Of a stretch of 64,000 nucleotides of DNA, positions 1 through 13,872 are shown piece by piece. The notes beneath the pieces were generated by a model. The model was given only the letters and a program-made list of their open reading frames with translations, ran no database searches and was not told the origin of the DNA. Location of the stretch: NCBI GenBank assembly GCA_021613535.1, contig CP075494.1, forward strand, positions 12,648,001 through 12,712,000, given 5' to 3'. The position numbers and the translations under genes were made by a program. The number at the start of each line of letters is the position of its first letter. Positions within the stretch are counted from its first letter, which is position 1. The stretch comes from Adineta vaga. Its lineage: Eukaryota; Rotifera.

Positions 1-26
1 AAACTTTAAAAGAATTTTTCATCTAC

Positions 27-1594
27 TGAAGTATCAGATTGTTCTAACTTTTCATTGAATTGACACAAGATTTCTTCCAATGGTTTCTTGATGACATTCG
101 AAAGAACATTGAGACGACCACTATATCGCGAGAAAAACAGTTCAACTAAAATAATAATACATGACAACAACAAACCGATGTGGCATGCCAAAAATAACTG
201 TATCAACACCAGCTTTGACTACAGTATCAATAATCATTTTCATTGCTGGTATCAACATTTCACATCCTTCAACACCAAAACGTTTTTCCGAACTCCATTT
301 TCTCTTTAAAAAGTCTTCAAATCTACAACATGAAAAAAAATTATTTTTAATGAATTAACAAATGTGAGATTTTTATTCATACTGAGTTGCGTGGATAAGT
401 CGTCGAGTTGCACGATGAATTTCTTCACTTGAGAATACTTTTCGTGATGAATCTTCGAAACGTTCTCGAATCCAATTACATTTTTCACGATTATTGATGT
501 ACATGTATTCAATACCAATTGTTCCGCAATAAACATGCTATCAACATCAAATACAAATCTTTAATCAAGCAATAGGGCAGGAAAAGCTAAAGAGTAGATA
601 TGATCAGGAGGAGAAGAAGTACTGTATATAAGATATGCACAATTCATTCATTCGAATGATATCATTAATCTAATGAAGTATCTCGGGCAAGATTTTCCAT
701 CAACGATGCGAAGAGAGCGAAATCACTAATTTTTATGCAGAAACATAAGCCACCCCTGCCGCGAAGGAAAGACTTACCTATGTTCAAACTTTTGAAATTC
801 ATAAAGTATTCATCAGATAATATATAATTCTACTAAAATATCTGACGTATCTTACTTCTAATCGGCGAATAATTTCTTTTAAAGTTAATTGCTCTTCTTG
901 ATCACTAATAAATGTAAATGATGGCAGATAAAATTTACGATTTAGATCAGCTTCGGCTAGAAATTAAAATATGAATTCATTGTACGGATTTGATAGTCTT
1001 ACAGAAGTTATAAAATTGAAATGAGAGGTCATTTGGTCTATCAGTATCAAGATCGATTGATGAGATCCCAAGTGGATCAAGCTGAGCTACTTTATGACCA
1101 CGCATCTATGAAAGACGATTATGAAGAAAGAATTTAGTCTATGGTCTTGCAAACCTGAAAGGATCGAACAAGTGATGCTATGGCCATATGATCCATAACA
1201 GCTTGAGTATCTACTAGAATGTTATTAGCGCCAGTAATGAGTGGTTTTTCGCTATACGATGTTTTTCCAACATTCTGTAAGTAAGCTGTCGAAGAAGGAA
1301 TGATGCTCGATGAAAAAGATTTCACTTGTTTTTGATTACGGAAATGAAGATCCCAAGACTATGTAGAAATGATTGAACGTTTTACAGTTTCTTTTTATGT
1401 AAGCATGAGAATTCTACTTTATGGACTGATTGAGGATCATTCAACCATTGTTTATACATCTCATTGACATAACTGGAAGAGGATTCATTAGAATCATGAG
1501 ATTTATATATACTACGAGTTGATAATATTAATCTTGGAATAGATCGAATAGCTAACAAATGTGGTCGAGCAATCGATGCAACTAGTCGTTCCAT
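27..1594 (-). CDS. OGDH: 2-oxoglutarate dehydrogenase E1 component, 5' part (partial)
   Basis: Thiamine-diphosphate-dependent E1 subunit of the mitochondrial 2-oxoglutarate dehydrogenase complex, which decarboxylates 2-oxoglutarate in the TCA cycle. Seven exons close in frame: 1594-1418, 1358-1155, 1105-1003, 956-856, 537-383, 322-176 and 120-27, giving the first 327 residues; the rest lies beyond the left edge. The start at 1594 gives an Arg/Ser-rich, acid-free leader ([12 protein letters not shown]...) typical of a mitochondrial presequence. It is followed by the family signature [11 protein letters not shown] with HKSW across the first intron, then [13 protein letters not shown], the block [19 protein letters not shown], and the [13 protein letters not shown] block across the last intron. 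These are all near-universal in eukaryotic OGDH. Exon 7 ends at a GTAGAT donor. DHTKD1 is a more distant alternative but lacks this presequence and N-terminal pattern. Confidence 0.93.
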
Positions 1595-2642
1595 CGAAAA
1601 TCTAAAATCGGTATTAAATGGACTCCATAAAAAAACTTTTCCAAGTAATTTTCGTTTTTTGTAAAAAAACCCGCATATCGTTGCCAAGGAAACTGCTTAC
1701 AGCTGATCGACGTCATAATCCAAACACTTCATTGATTTTTCCCATTATCCTCCATCAAAAATACTTACTGACTAAACTTTTACCGTCGAAAATGTTTTTT
1801 TCCCGTAAATAAATCATTATTTTAGAATATTTTCGTCTCTTGTGTTTGGAGTAATCCTATTCGAAGCGCTAGGTGCAATTTGAATCGTCACATGTTTATT
1901 GCATGTTGATGTCGAAACATAAATCATTTAACGGAGGAAGAAAGAAGTAAAAAAAGGAAGAAAGTACATATACTATACTGAATCAAATAATTGCTTTACT
2001 AAATATTTTTATATGAATTATGCTTTTTCATATTTAGAATGGCGAAATTTATAGTACCGAGTAAACCTTTCTTTTGTATTTTGTTGGTTTTTTCCTTCGA
2101 TTATTTTTCTTCCTTTATGAAATTGATACTTTTGTTTTTCTGTTTCGTTTCTTGATGAATATCGAACTAATTCAATTCGTTGAACAATAGAAAAAATTGC
2201 GTTCTGTTCAATATTTTTTTTTCAACATTCAATCATCTGACATCGATTGCCCCATGATAACCTGATTTCTTTCTTTTTTTCTTTCGTTCTCTTGATTTTC
2301 CCCATCCTACCCCATTAAACATCGACGACGATGTCGTCGTCGTTGCCTTCTTCTCTCCCCTATTTATTCTTTTTTCTTCTTTACCAATTGAGGCGAACTT
2401 GCGTTCGGCAGCAAATGTTTCTCGCAACCTCTTTCTTTTCGTCGACATTGTTGTCTTCTTGTCCTCCATGAATAACAAAAGAAAAAACGCACATTGGTAA
2501 AAGATAAAGAAAGGAAAAACCTTTTTTTTTGCTTCTAGATTTTTTTCTCTCTCTCTCTCTCTTTTTCCTCTTACTTCCTAAACAACAATTGAAATAATCG
2601 TCTTATTACGTCAGAATCAATCTGTATATTGTGTCGCAGAGA
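1595..2642. other. Intergenic, divergent OGDH/UBE2D upstream region
   Basis: About 1 kb between two divergently transcribed genes. It holds T-rich and CT-rich low-complexity sequence (a (CT)n run near 2548-2562) and a Lys-rich minus-strand open frame at 2233-2478 that I consider chance. It presumably contains both promoters; no specific element recognised. Confidence 0.6.
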
Positions 2643-3372
<730 letters not shown>

Positions 3373-4457
3373 AAATTTCGAGACATGATCAAGTGTGCAA
3401 CAAATAATCATCAAAAAAAGAGACATAAAATACGTCTATTACAACATATATCCTCTTTTTTTCGTGTTTGTTTGTTTGTTTCTTCTTCTTCTTCTTCTTC
3501 TTCTTTTCCTTTTTCAATAGCACACATTTACTTTCTCTTTTTAAACTTGTCTTTCTTCTCTTTTTTTTCTGTTCGTGTGTTTGAATGAACATGAAGTGAG
3601 TGAAAACGAGAGAGACATATATATTCAACAAATTCACATAACATCATCATTTACTATTGTGTGTGCGTGTATTTATATGTATGTACGATATGTTTGTGTT
3701 TATGTTATGAAAGAAAAAAAAACAATGAGGATTTAGAGAAAAATGTTCAATGATTGACACATTGATGATGATTATCTATGTCCTTCGTTGGTTTTATTTC
3801 TTTGTTCATTGTCTTTGTCTATCTCTTTTTGTTCTTTACTTTTTGACTAAAACAAATTTAACAAAAAACAAAATGTCATGTTTTTTACGAACGATTCGAA
3901 AGGAAAGAAAGCAATTACCAACCGATTGCTTCATTTCTCGATTGTTATGTTGGAAAAACAAAGAAGAACGAAAGTACTTCATTTGTTACATAATCTTTAC
4001 TTCGAGATAAACTCTTTCTTTCTTAAATAAAAATCTTCAATATTATATGATTTCTTGTTTTGTTTTAGATTACTAACGGTGGTGAAATTATTTTAACTCG
4101 AAAATCGTAAAAGTAGATGAATCATCTATGACGAAGTTTTGCACCTCTATTGTGACAAATCGAATATAATGAATACGCTGACAGGTCATGTTAGATTCGA
4201 TTTTTTTGTTAATAGGAATAGTACATTCGAAGATATTTAGTTTTTCCTTTATTTCTACAGATAAGTTTTCGAGATCTTTGATATTTGTAAATATTACGAT
4301 AACATATCTTATGTACATTTCTTGTCATTTTCGACTGATTACCATATTTAATTCCCTTATGTGAAAGAAACTTCTTTTTCCTCTTGTTTTCATGCTTTCA
4401 AATTAATGGATATATTCATTTAACCTAGATAAAGAAAATTCATTACATAGAATTCAA
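3373..4457. other. Intergenic between UBE2D copies
   Basis: About 1.1 kb. It holds the 3' flank of copy 1 with a (TTC)n microsatellite at about 3480-3506, T-rich and A-rich runs, and several weak open frames without similarity or codon signal. No gene recognised. Confidence 0.6.
3480..3506. repeat. (TTC)n microsatellite
   Basis: About nine perfect TTC units in the 3' flank of the first UBE2D gene. It creates a Ser-rich frame on one strand and a Lys-rich frame on the other, which are artefacts. Confidence 0.9.
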
Positions 4458-5196
<739 letters not shown>

Positions 5197-5821
5197 TAAT
5201 CATAAAAGTTCCTTTTTTTCTTTTGTCATGTACACTACAGTGAACTACAACGAATAAATATAAACACTTCTTTTTTTGTTGTTGACATCATTCAGCAAAG
5301 TTCGATGTATATAAATAAACAAGAGCGAAAGAGATCAAATTATAATATTCATAGAAGATGATGTATATCAAAACAAATGATCTATTTTATTCTTGATTGA
5401 AAAGGAAAGTCATATATAAATTCAATAAATTACAACAAATATGATCTAAATTTTTAGATGCATGTCATAGACAGATGCATTCCGATTTTACGATCCTATC
5501 CTTGTGATCTAGGATATATATATATTTCATTGTGTTTATCTCTTTTTCTTTTCTTCTTACGACGAAAAAAGACCTCTATCGTAGATGGATAGCCAAATGG
5601 ATTTTCTTTTCTCTTCTTATTTCACTCGAAATAAAAGCACGTAGAGTTAAATCATTAGGTGCAGACATGTTCGCACAGAAAGAGCAAAGTACATTGTTGA
5701 TGACTGATTCATGTTTAAACGTATGGTTCGATTCTGGTGTCCCTTTCATTCTATTGTTAGTATATAAATATCATTTTTATACTTCTTTTTATAGATATTT
5801 TGAGTAGAGACAAGATCAAAA
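5197..5821. other. Intergenic between UBE2D copy 2 and the elongase
   Basis: Contains the 3' flank of the E2 gene with AATAAA-like signals near 5250 and 5316, a TA-rich stretch near 5515-5525, and the synthetase-like relic listed separately. A presumptive promoter for the elongase lies just before 5822. Confidence 0.5.
5640..5745 (+). pseudogene. Isoleucyl-tRNA synthetase-like fragment (relic)
   Basis: Inside an open frame at 5532-5807 is a stretch of about 35 codons (ARRVKSLGADMFAQ through NVWFDSGVPF). It resembles the segment of class I Ile/Val/Leu tRNA synthetases that ends in the VWFDSG motif. The flanking codons do not look like a synthetase, and no HIGH or KMSKS region is nearby. I read it as a small relic of a synthetase gene, or a chance match to one strong motif. 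The frame is unlikely to make a functional protein. Confidence 0.35.
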
Positions 5822-6972
5822 ATGGTCACTTTAGTATCGCATATTTCTGACTATTTCGAACAATTTAATAGTTCATTAACAAATGATTTCAATTCGAATA
5901 CACATGGTTTACCAACAGATAACGATCTTCGAACATATTATGTATTTGATTTTGAGCGATATAGTGATAAAATAGGAACATTAAACGATCTTCGAACATT
6001 CATGATTCAACGTTGGCATAATAGTTTTTTCTATGCCATTGCATATTTATTACTTATCTACGGTGAGTTTAATAAAGATAAGAAGAAAAAATTCTTTATT
6101 GAAATTTATTCTATCGATAGCTGGTCAAATGTATATGAAAAACAAGCCTCGATTTGAATTACGATTGTGGTTAGCTGCATGGAGTGGATTACTTGCTATA
6201 TTTTCAATCTTTGGTGCACTTCGTGTTCTACCTGAATTGATTTTTGTGATATATCGACATGGAATTAAAGATTCAATCTGTAATAATTCCAATGCATTTG
6301 GTGTAGTTGGATTTTGGTAAGAGAGAAAGAGAGATTTTCTTTGTTTAAAAGAAAAGAAAACGATTGTCTGTTATCATATTTTAGGACATGGGCATTTTGT
6401 TTCTCGAAATTACCTGAATTAATTGATACTGTTTTTATTGTTCTTCGTAAACAACCATTAATTTTTCTTCATTGGTATCATCATGCATCCGTTTTAGTTT
6501 ATTGTTGGTTTAGTTATCAAGATTACAGTTCAACTGGAAGGTAAAATTAAATCAGCTAATGCAAGATAAGAATGTTTAATTTTAGATGGTTTTGTGGATT
6601 AAATTATGTTGTTCATGCTGTTATGTATTCGGTATGTACAATTGGAATAGTATTCCTCAAATTTTCATATTATTTCTCTTGTAGTATTATGCTTTTCGTG
6701 CTCTTCGTTTTCGTATTCCACGTTGGATATCAATGACAGTAACAATGCTTCAATTGACACAGATGGTTGTTGGATGTTGGATTAATTTAAAAGCTTGGCA
6801 ATATAAAAAGAATGGCGAAACTTGTCATGTAACCGATGAAAATCTCAAGGTGTCACTCGTGATGTATGGAACATATTTTATCTTATTTGCTCAATTTTTC
6901 TTTGGTTCATATATATTTAAAACATCACAAAGCAAAAAGTCAAATGAAGAAGTCAGAAAAAAGATTGAGTAA
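5822..6972 (+). CDS. ELO-family very-long-chain fatty acid elongase (ELOVL6-like)
   Basis: ER-membrane 3-ketoacyl-CoA synthase that condenses malonyl-CoA with acyl-CoA in the first step of chain elongation. Exons: 5822-6062, 6121-6316, 6385-6540, 6586-6631, 6685-6972; 308 residues. Hallmarks in order: multiple hydrophobic helices; [18 protein letters not shown]; the catalytic histidine box [23 protein letters not shown]; a TQM segment ([12 protein letters not shown]); and a basic Lys-rich tail ([11 protein letters not shown]) that may serve ER retention. The set LPELIDT, HWYHH and NYxVHxxMYxYYA is closest to the ELOVL3/6 branch, which elongates C12-C16 saturated and monounsaturated acyl-CoA; the substrate is inferred from that. 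All splice junctions keep frame. Confidence 0.93.
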
Positions 6973-7459
6973 ATCTTCTTGTGAGAATGTATAGCCACGT
7001 TGTTTTTATAAATATTCATGTGATATTTGAAAAAAAAACAATAAATTGGCAACAAGGTGACGCATGATATGATTTCTATTCTTCCAAAATAAAAAACATA
7101 TCGATAATATTCAACATGATAGACGAGTTTTGTCATGATGGATACATCTCTTTCAAAGTCATTTACGATATAAAAATCAAATGATTGAAAAGTATACTTT
7201 CAAATATTTGATCAATGTAACAAACAAAACTCGAAATTTGATAAATATTTTTGTTTGATGTTTAATTGATCGAATCTAATGTAAACCATCTGGTTAGAGA
7301 AGTTCGTCAGTTTTGTTATTTGATGTAATGTTCCATGTATATTCAGTGTAATATTTTTCTAATAAAAGAATACGAGATTTCTTCAGGCATAGAATTCTTT
7401 CGATCGAATTCTTCTCTACTATAGTTGTAAATAACAAATATTCCTCTAAAATAAGACTA
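6973..7459. other. Intergenic
   Basis: 487 bp between the elongase and the channel gene. AT-rich, with an AATAAA at about 7038-7045 suitable as the elongase polyadenylation signal. Nothing else recognised. Confidence 0.6.
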
Positions 7460-9279
7460 ATGAATAGAATAGAAATCATCCGCTTGATTTTTTTTCTATG
7501 TTTAATGAAGAATATTCGATCATTTAAAAATGCTATAAATCTAACAATTATATCGAATGATACTTATGAAATTACTAGAATTCTTAACGAACTTTTGCAA
7601 GATTATCAAGCACATATTCGACCTAAATTCAGCAGTAACATAAATAATTCTTTTAATTCACTTATTTATTTTTCTCTCTTTTCATTTAATAGATGGTTCA
7701 GCAATGATCGATGCTGATATTTTAGTCAATTCATTTGGTCCGATTCAAGAGATGGATATGGTTTATTTTCAATTGAATCTTTGATATTCTCAATTCTTAT
7801 TTCATTTTTAGTCGTATACAATAAATTGTTATTTTCGACAACGATGGCGTGATGAACGTTTACAATTTGCCGAAGATGTTGGCGTTCTTTCATTATCTAC
7901 ACGTATGCTTGAACGTCTTTGGAAGCCAGATACAATCTTCTATAATTCAAAACATTCGTTTTTACATTCAATACCAACAAGCAATCGTTTATGGAGATTA
8001 TTTCCCGATGGTACCATATGGTACTCGTCACGGTAAAAAAACGCAATCGATTTCAATGAAATTTCATTGTTGTTGATCTTAGAATAACAGTCAAAGCGAA
8101 ATGTAATATGAATTTAAAAAATTTTCCTCTCGATACACAGATTTGTCAATTGTTGATTGGTAGTTGTAAGTAGATGAATAATACAGAGAATGATATATAG
8201 TTAAATGTTTATTTTCAGTTGCAAATTCAGCATTAGATATTCAATATGTTTGGCGATTAGGCAATAATAAAAGTGTTCATTTTGATACGAAAGTTCTGTT
8301 ATCACAATTTGATCTCGTTCAATATTCACAGTTTAATGAAATTATTCCTATGAATGGACGTATGTAGAAGAAGCGCTTGTTTTTATATGAACGGTCAAAG
8401 TATAAGGGATAGAACTAGTCATTTTCAGTTGACAGATCAGTTCTCAAAAGAAATTCACATGAAAGACGTTGACAACATGTTATACTTACTTTGATATCGA
8501 CAAGATAAATAAGTTTATTTTACTGATATTGTTTGTCTACTGTAGGAAACTTTTCTGTACTTCGTATTGATTTCGTTCTTAAACGTCATATGGGTTATTA
8601 CATTATTCAAGTATATATTCCTAGTTCTATGTTAGTCATGTTATCATGGGTTTCATTTTTTATTCATCGAGAAGCGACAGCAGATCGTGTCAATATTGCC
8701 GTGATGACTTTTCTGAGTTTAACAACATTAAGTTTTGATATGCGACATCATACTGCTGCTATATCATATCTTACTGCACTTGATTGGTTTGTTATTATGG
8801 CTTATGTATTTCTTTTTGCTTCATTAATTCAATTTGCTTTTGTTCATTATTTTACAAAGGTTTGAGTGGACAACATCAACTTTGTTTTTCTGATAGATTT
8901 GTTTTTTTCTTTCATGTAGTTTGGATATGGTGAACCATTGATACGTTATCAAGATTCATTTGATGACACTACATTAAGTAGTAACAATATGCGAGGAAAT
9001 AATCTTGATTTTCGCCCGTCAATAATCTATTCAGATGTTGCAAATATTCATGATAGATCTAGAAAATTATGTTTAAATAATACGCATCGTTATCTGAATC
9101 GATTCTGGTTTTGTTTATCAGGTGATACAGATTATAAACGTTTTATACGTAAACGAACATCACGCGTTGGTGTAAATAGTCGAAGTCAATTAGATGTATA
9201 CGCACGTATTGTATTTCCAACTAGTTTTATTCTATTTAATATTTTATATTGGTTTTATTTTCTTTGTTTTCAATATTAA
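7460..9279 (+). CDS. Cys-loop ligand-gated ion channel, GABA-A receptor type
   Basis: Plasma-membrane pentameric neurotransmitter receptor subunit. Exons: 7460-7634, 7693-7760, 7812-8032, 8083-8165, 8219-8359, 8546-8859, 8920-9279; 453 residues. Visible: signal peptide at 1-20; loop-D/A region (YFRQRWRDERL, LWKPDTIFYNSK); the Cys-loop CNMNLKNFPLDTQIC with 13 residues between the Cys; M1 YYIIQVYIPSSMLVMLSW; the linker REATADR; M2 VNIAVMTFLSLTTLS; M3; a short M3-M4 loop; and M4 ending at the C-terminus. M1 and M2 place it with GABA/glycine-type subunits. In those the usual linker before M2 is Pro-Ala-Arg; here it is Ala-Asp-Arg, as in a few arthropod and nematode cation-permeable GABA subunits. 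The transmitter is not decided by sequence. Confidence 0.92.
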
Positions 9280-10254
9280 AGAACAACTCATGAATGATTT
9301 AGATAAAAGAAACTTTTAAGTGCAGTCTCTTTGGGGTTTCAATGTGGAATTTACATTGTCTATTTACGATAATAGCGTGTACATAATGATGTTTTGTCTG
9401 AAACCGAGATATCGCTAAGATAGAGTTTTGTCTATTATAGGTTTGTGGTTGTAATGAACAACTCACAATGAATCAATGAGTTATCTCGCAATTCACTCAA
9501 CAAAGAATAATAGATAATATGATATATGTACCAGTACATTTTCATTACGTGAATTATATATCTGTTCAATACTGAGGATTGCATTACTAAAAGAAATGGA
9601 TTCCGGTTGGATCCTTTATATAGATCAATATAATAGTCATTGAACGGTGCCTTATTTTCGTCTATCAATTAGATCTACATCGAATAATGATCGCTTAATT
9701 CAGTCTATCGATTATTGTCCTGCAACATCTTAATAGTCCGTTGTAGAAAAAACTTACAATGAACTTAAAATTGATTAGAATTATGATCAAATTCAAGTAT
9801 TTAAAAGTTGTCTTTCGTATAATCCGATAACCGATACTGATGCAAGACATGCTTTGTTGCAGTCACCTGTTGATACAAGAAGACGTTTCGGAAAAATTCA
9901 ATTTATTTCATTTGAAATGGAAAGAGCTGTATGTTTGGTATCACCTAGTAAACTTATACCAGTTAGTTATTATTTATATCAATATCAAGCACAAGAAGAA
10001 GTTTGATTGAATATCAACTTTGAATTTGATGCTAAACACTTGTCGTTTCTAATGTAGGATATTCTATCAAAGACACATTCGAGAAAGATTAATCGAATCA
10101 ATTTTTAGCCAAATGAATTTTTATTAAATAAAGAGCGAAAAAAAAAACGATCCTACAAATGACATCTATGTTTTCTGTTTTTTTTACAAAAAACAAACAA
10201 ACAAACAATAAAATTCTATTCTTTTTTAGTTTTTTTCTTTCTCAAAAATTAAAT
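9280..10254. other. Intergenic with an orphan coding-like segment
   Basis: 3' flank of the channel gene (+) and of the lectin/CUB gene (-), so a convergent region. It contains the orphan segment described separately at about 9782-10006, poly-A/T tracts near 10140-10250, and no other recognisable gene. Confidence 0.5.
9782..10006 (+). pseudogene. Orphan exon-like coding segment, unknown family
   Basis: After an acceptor-like ttgattag at about 9771-9778, a frame of about 70 codons runs to a TGA at 10004-10006. It contains protein-like stretches (SYNPITDTDARHALLQSPVD, RRRFGKIQFISFEME, SPSKLIPVSYYLYQYQ). Composition and periodicity look coding, yet no upstream exon or start could be found and I do not recognise the family. 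It may be the last exon of a gene whose rest was lost, or a gene too decayed to read. Confidence 0.35.
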
Positions 10255-13200
10255 CTAAATATATTCTGTTGTATAATATTTATTGGCATCCTTTTTCAAT
10301 ATCACGTGTAGTGGGTTAAAGGGGATTGTATTATGTGATGATGTATTGGCATATTCAGATATAACAACTGTTTCGGTATTAGTATTTTCGGGAATTGTTA
10401 ATGGTTGTTTAAAATGTGATGTTCGTCGTGATGACAATTCACTACCACAAGTTGTTCCTTCAATATCACTTGTAGTGGCATCGATTAGATTAGGATATGC
10501 ACTATGAATTGTATTATCGACAATATATTCTTTTTGATTAAATGTTGGCGGTGGTGATGTTGATGGCGGTGATGGTAATAGATTTAACTCAACATGATTT
10601 GGTATAACAATAGCAGATAGAGTTGTATTATCACTGAGTGGATTAACTACAACAGTTGTGACCGGTTTTGTTACTGGTTCAACGATAACTTCTGCAGATG
10701 GTTCTGGTTCAATCTTGGTAGAACCCGGTGCTGTTGATTCTTGTTCAGGATCGGCAGTAACTGATACAGTTGGTTCTACTACAGGCGGTGCAGGGGATGG
10801 TGATAATTCGATACCTGTAGATTTTGGAGGATCCGATGCTGATTGTGGTACTACCGGTTTCAATGGAGTCTTTGTATCTTCAGATAGATCAGCACCATAA
10901 ATACCACTATCAGCTGCAGTCAATGCAGGTTTTGGAGGACCAGTGTCAGGTTTTGAATCTGCCGGAACATTTGATTTGAATCGACTAGTACTTGCTTCAG
11001 CGATTTGTACAGTTCGCTCAGGAACAAGTTTAGGTTTGGCACCTGGTTTTGCCGTCTCAGTCTTCTGTTCAAGCAATGGTGCCTTATCAGAGGATTTTCC
11101 AACTGGTTTAGATACTGCACTAGTACTTGTTGAAGCTGCACTTTTATTTCCATTATTCGATGAACCTGATGATCGACGTCTATAATTAGAAAATTATTTA
11201 CTTTAATGAAAAAAAAATAATCCCATCTCATTTTTCTCATATAAATAGATGCATATATCATAGTTTAATAGGTTAGACAAGGATTCATGACTAGTAAGTC
11301 TGTCTTCCGGAATTATGATTAAAATATCTAATCCAAAAATATATTTAAAACAAAACACAAAGGAAATCACAGAATTTTCAACGAGATTACTGTTTCTTTT
11401 TTGTTTCATATAAAATTGCGTGTCAATGAATTTATCGAAGTTAATTGGATTGAAAGATTTAACTGATCATAAAATCTGTAGATATAAAATCGTTTCCGAG
11501 CGAATTCCGGTAAATGAATAGCACGAATGAAAAACAAAATATAGTTTTTTATCCACTCTTAGTCAATTTTGATATAAAGGAAAACAAGCACATAAAAGCT
11601 TCGAATCACTTAAAGCAGTTCCCTATTGAGTTCTAGCACTCTTATTTCTCTAAAGACATGTCAATTTGATTGCTCTTGAACGAAAGACAAAGATGCGATC
11701 TGAAATTCGACAATGAAGAAAGACAAATTCAATTTCTATTCAACGTCATTCTAACGAAGATAACTAACAAGAAAAAAGAGAAAGAAAACGAACTCGATGC
11801 TTTTCATTGAGGATGTCAGGATTATCTTTTCCTTCCTTCCTTCCTTCCTTCAAAAATAGGAATAACACTAATTTACATCAAATACAATCACAACTTTTTC
11901 TTTTCTCTTTGTTTTGATGAAAATCTAACAGACAATATGATAATGATTTGATTTACCTTTTAAGAAAAATAAAAACAACAATTCCAGCAGCAATTGCACA
12001 AAGAAGAACTATTATACCAGCGATAATTCCAATAATAATTTCTAGAAGCAAAAACAACAACAAACACCATGAAGATTATTCGTTGCAATTCAATCTTTAT
12101 TTTCTAACCTTTCCGAAAAAATCGTTTTGCTGCTGTTCCATTGATAAATTTCATATCAGTATCATTCAAAGATGGAATGATCGCCGTTGTCGGCATAATA
12201 GTTGTTGACGATTGAATAGTAACAGCTGAAGATATAGCAGATTCTTTGGCTGATGAATCAATAGCAAGTCCTTCAGAATTATATTGTGAACGTGCTATGG
12301 ATGGTACAACTAATGGAAATCAATAAGAAATGTCGTTATTTGACAATAAGAATTAAATTACTTTTATATCGTATTTTGAAATAGCGTGGTTTTTTTGAAA
12401 TACTTGTTTTTAATGAAATATATAAAGAATTCGATGCAATTAAATATCGTGAATTTGGTAATGGATTATTTAATGATCGATCAGCACCACACCATGTATA
12501 ATATGCTTTCCAATTAAGATTCTTATCTTGATTGGTTTCATCATACGATGAATCATAACCAAGAATTTCAATAAATTCTGTACGACATTTAATTGCTTCT
12601 TGCAAACGTATTTGTATTGGAGATAATTCAATATACATTGAAGCATCAGCTTCTACAAAAAATTCATTTTTGAAAAGAAATCTTTTCATAAAAACAAAGC
12701 AATTCATACCGATCGTTATAGAGCATGTTAAATTATCAGCCATTGGATGAGGATAGGCCGGAGAAATAATATATCCATACAATGTATTTCTTATAGGTGT
12801 TGTATCTGTACACATTGTATGCACTGATAAAATTTTAAGAGAAGAAAAGGAAAAGATTTGCTGTCAGAATTAATTGAAAAAAATATGAATATTTACTTTG
12901 TATACAAGTATATTTAACAAAGAAATATGTTGGTGGATATGTTTTATCACCACATTGAAGATAATCTCGACTTGAAATTTCTATTGAACACGTTTTATTT
13001 CCTTCACATGATGATCCATCAATAAATGCTTGACAATGAACAAGATATTCTGAATGATCATCAGGTGCACACATTTGTGTTCGTCGATAAACTTTTCGAA
13101 TAGTTATATCAGTTAATAAGGCTCGTTCATCTCCACAAGATATTTGATGATGACCTTCTTCTGTTGCACACCAAAATTTATCATAAGTTTTCGATTGAAC

Positions 13201-13872
13201 TAAACAAAATTATCTTTGATAGATTAGACGATGCTCAAATCGACAAGGTCATTTCTTTCACAACCACAAGTCGATCATAATCGAATTAAGATAACAGCAT
13301 CGTTAAGATTAATTAGGAAGTACATCGAGAATGCTACTGATCGAGACAAATATGTAAAAGAGGGTACTGCTATGCATACGTAAAAAAAAAGTCATTCCTA
13401 ATACAATTAAAAAAGCATCAAGCAGATTCGAAACATGAACATCGCAATAAACTTCTTCTTCTTCTTCTTCTTTCTTTTTTTATATAAATTTTCATCGCTC
13501 TAAGATATGTTTAAGTGTATTTTATTAGTTTTTCTTACTCCAGAAATATTAGTTTCCTTACACGTCATACTTTTCTTTCATTGGATACAAAAGACTAACA
13601 TATTTTTTTAAGTAAATCTCGCAACACACTAGTCTTCCTTTTAAATCTACCTAAAGCTATCTACATTCTACCATTATTTCTTAAATCAATTACTGAGAAA
13701 ACTCTTCGATGTGATGATGATAGTTCAAGGTTGAACATGTCAAATTCATATTCGGATCATTAAATTGAGAAATATTCATCAATGTTAATTAACAATACAT
13801 ACCTAATTGTGAATAATAATACAAACTGGTAACGAAGGCCAGGATGTACTCAGGCCGAAGCCATACGACCAT
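10255..13872 (-). CDS. Single-pass receptor-like protein: SUEL-type lectin + CUB + TM + Ser/Pro/Thr-rich tail
   Basis: Seven exons: 13872-13803, 13199-12897, 12823-12710, 12652-12362, 12309-12109, 12041-11957, 11179-10255; 662 residues. Order: signal peptide (MVVWLRPEYILAFVTSLYYY); an SUEL/galactose-rhamnose-binding lectin-like domain at about 25-125 with paired Cys (QISCGDERALL, MCAPDD, CSIEISS, VKYTC); a CUB-like domain at about 130-260 (IISPAYPHP, IEILGYDSS, WCGAD); a Ser/Thr-rich stalk at about 260-325; one transmembrane helix (IIIGIIAGIIVLLCAIAAGIV); and a cytoplasmic tail of about 310 residues rich in Pro, Thr, Ser and Val. Predicted type I membrane protein binding carbohydrate or other extracellular ligand. 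The tail has no recognised domain but many SP/TP/PP motifs. Introns 1 (603 bp) and 6 (777 bp) are long for this window. The architecture is supported by sequence; the function is inference. Confidence 0.8.

Noticed and set aside
2233-2478. Lys/Arg-rich minus-strand open frame upstream of OGDH/UBE2D
   Set aside because: Low-complexity composition from CT-rich DNA, no similarity, no splice context.
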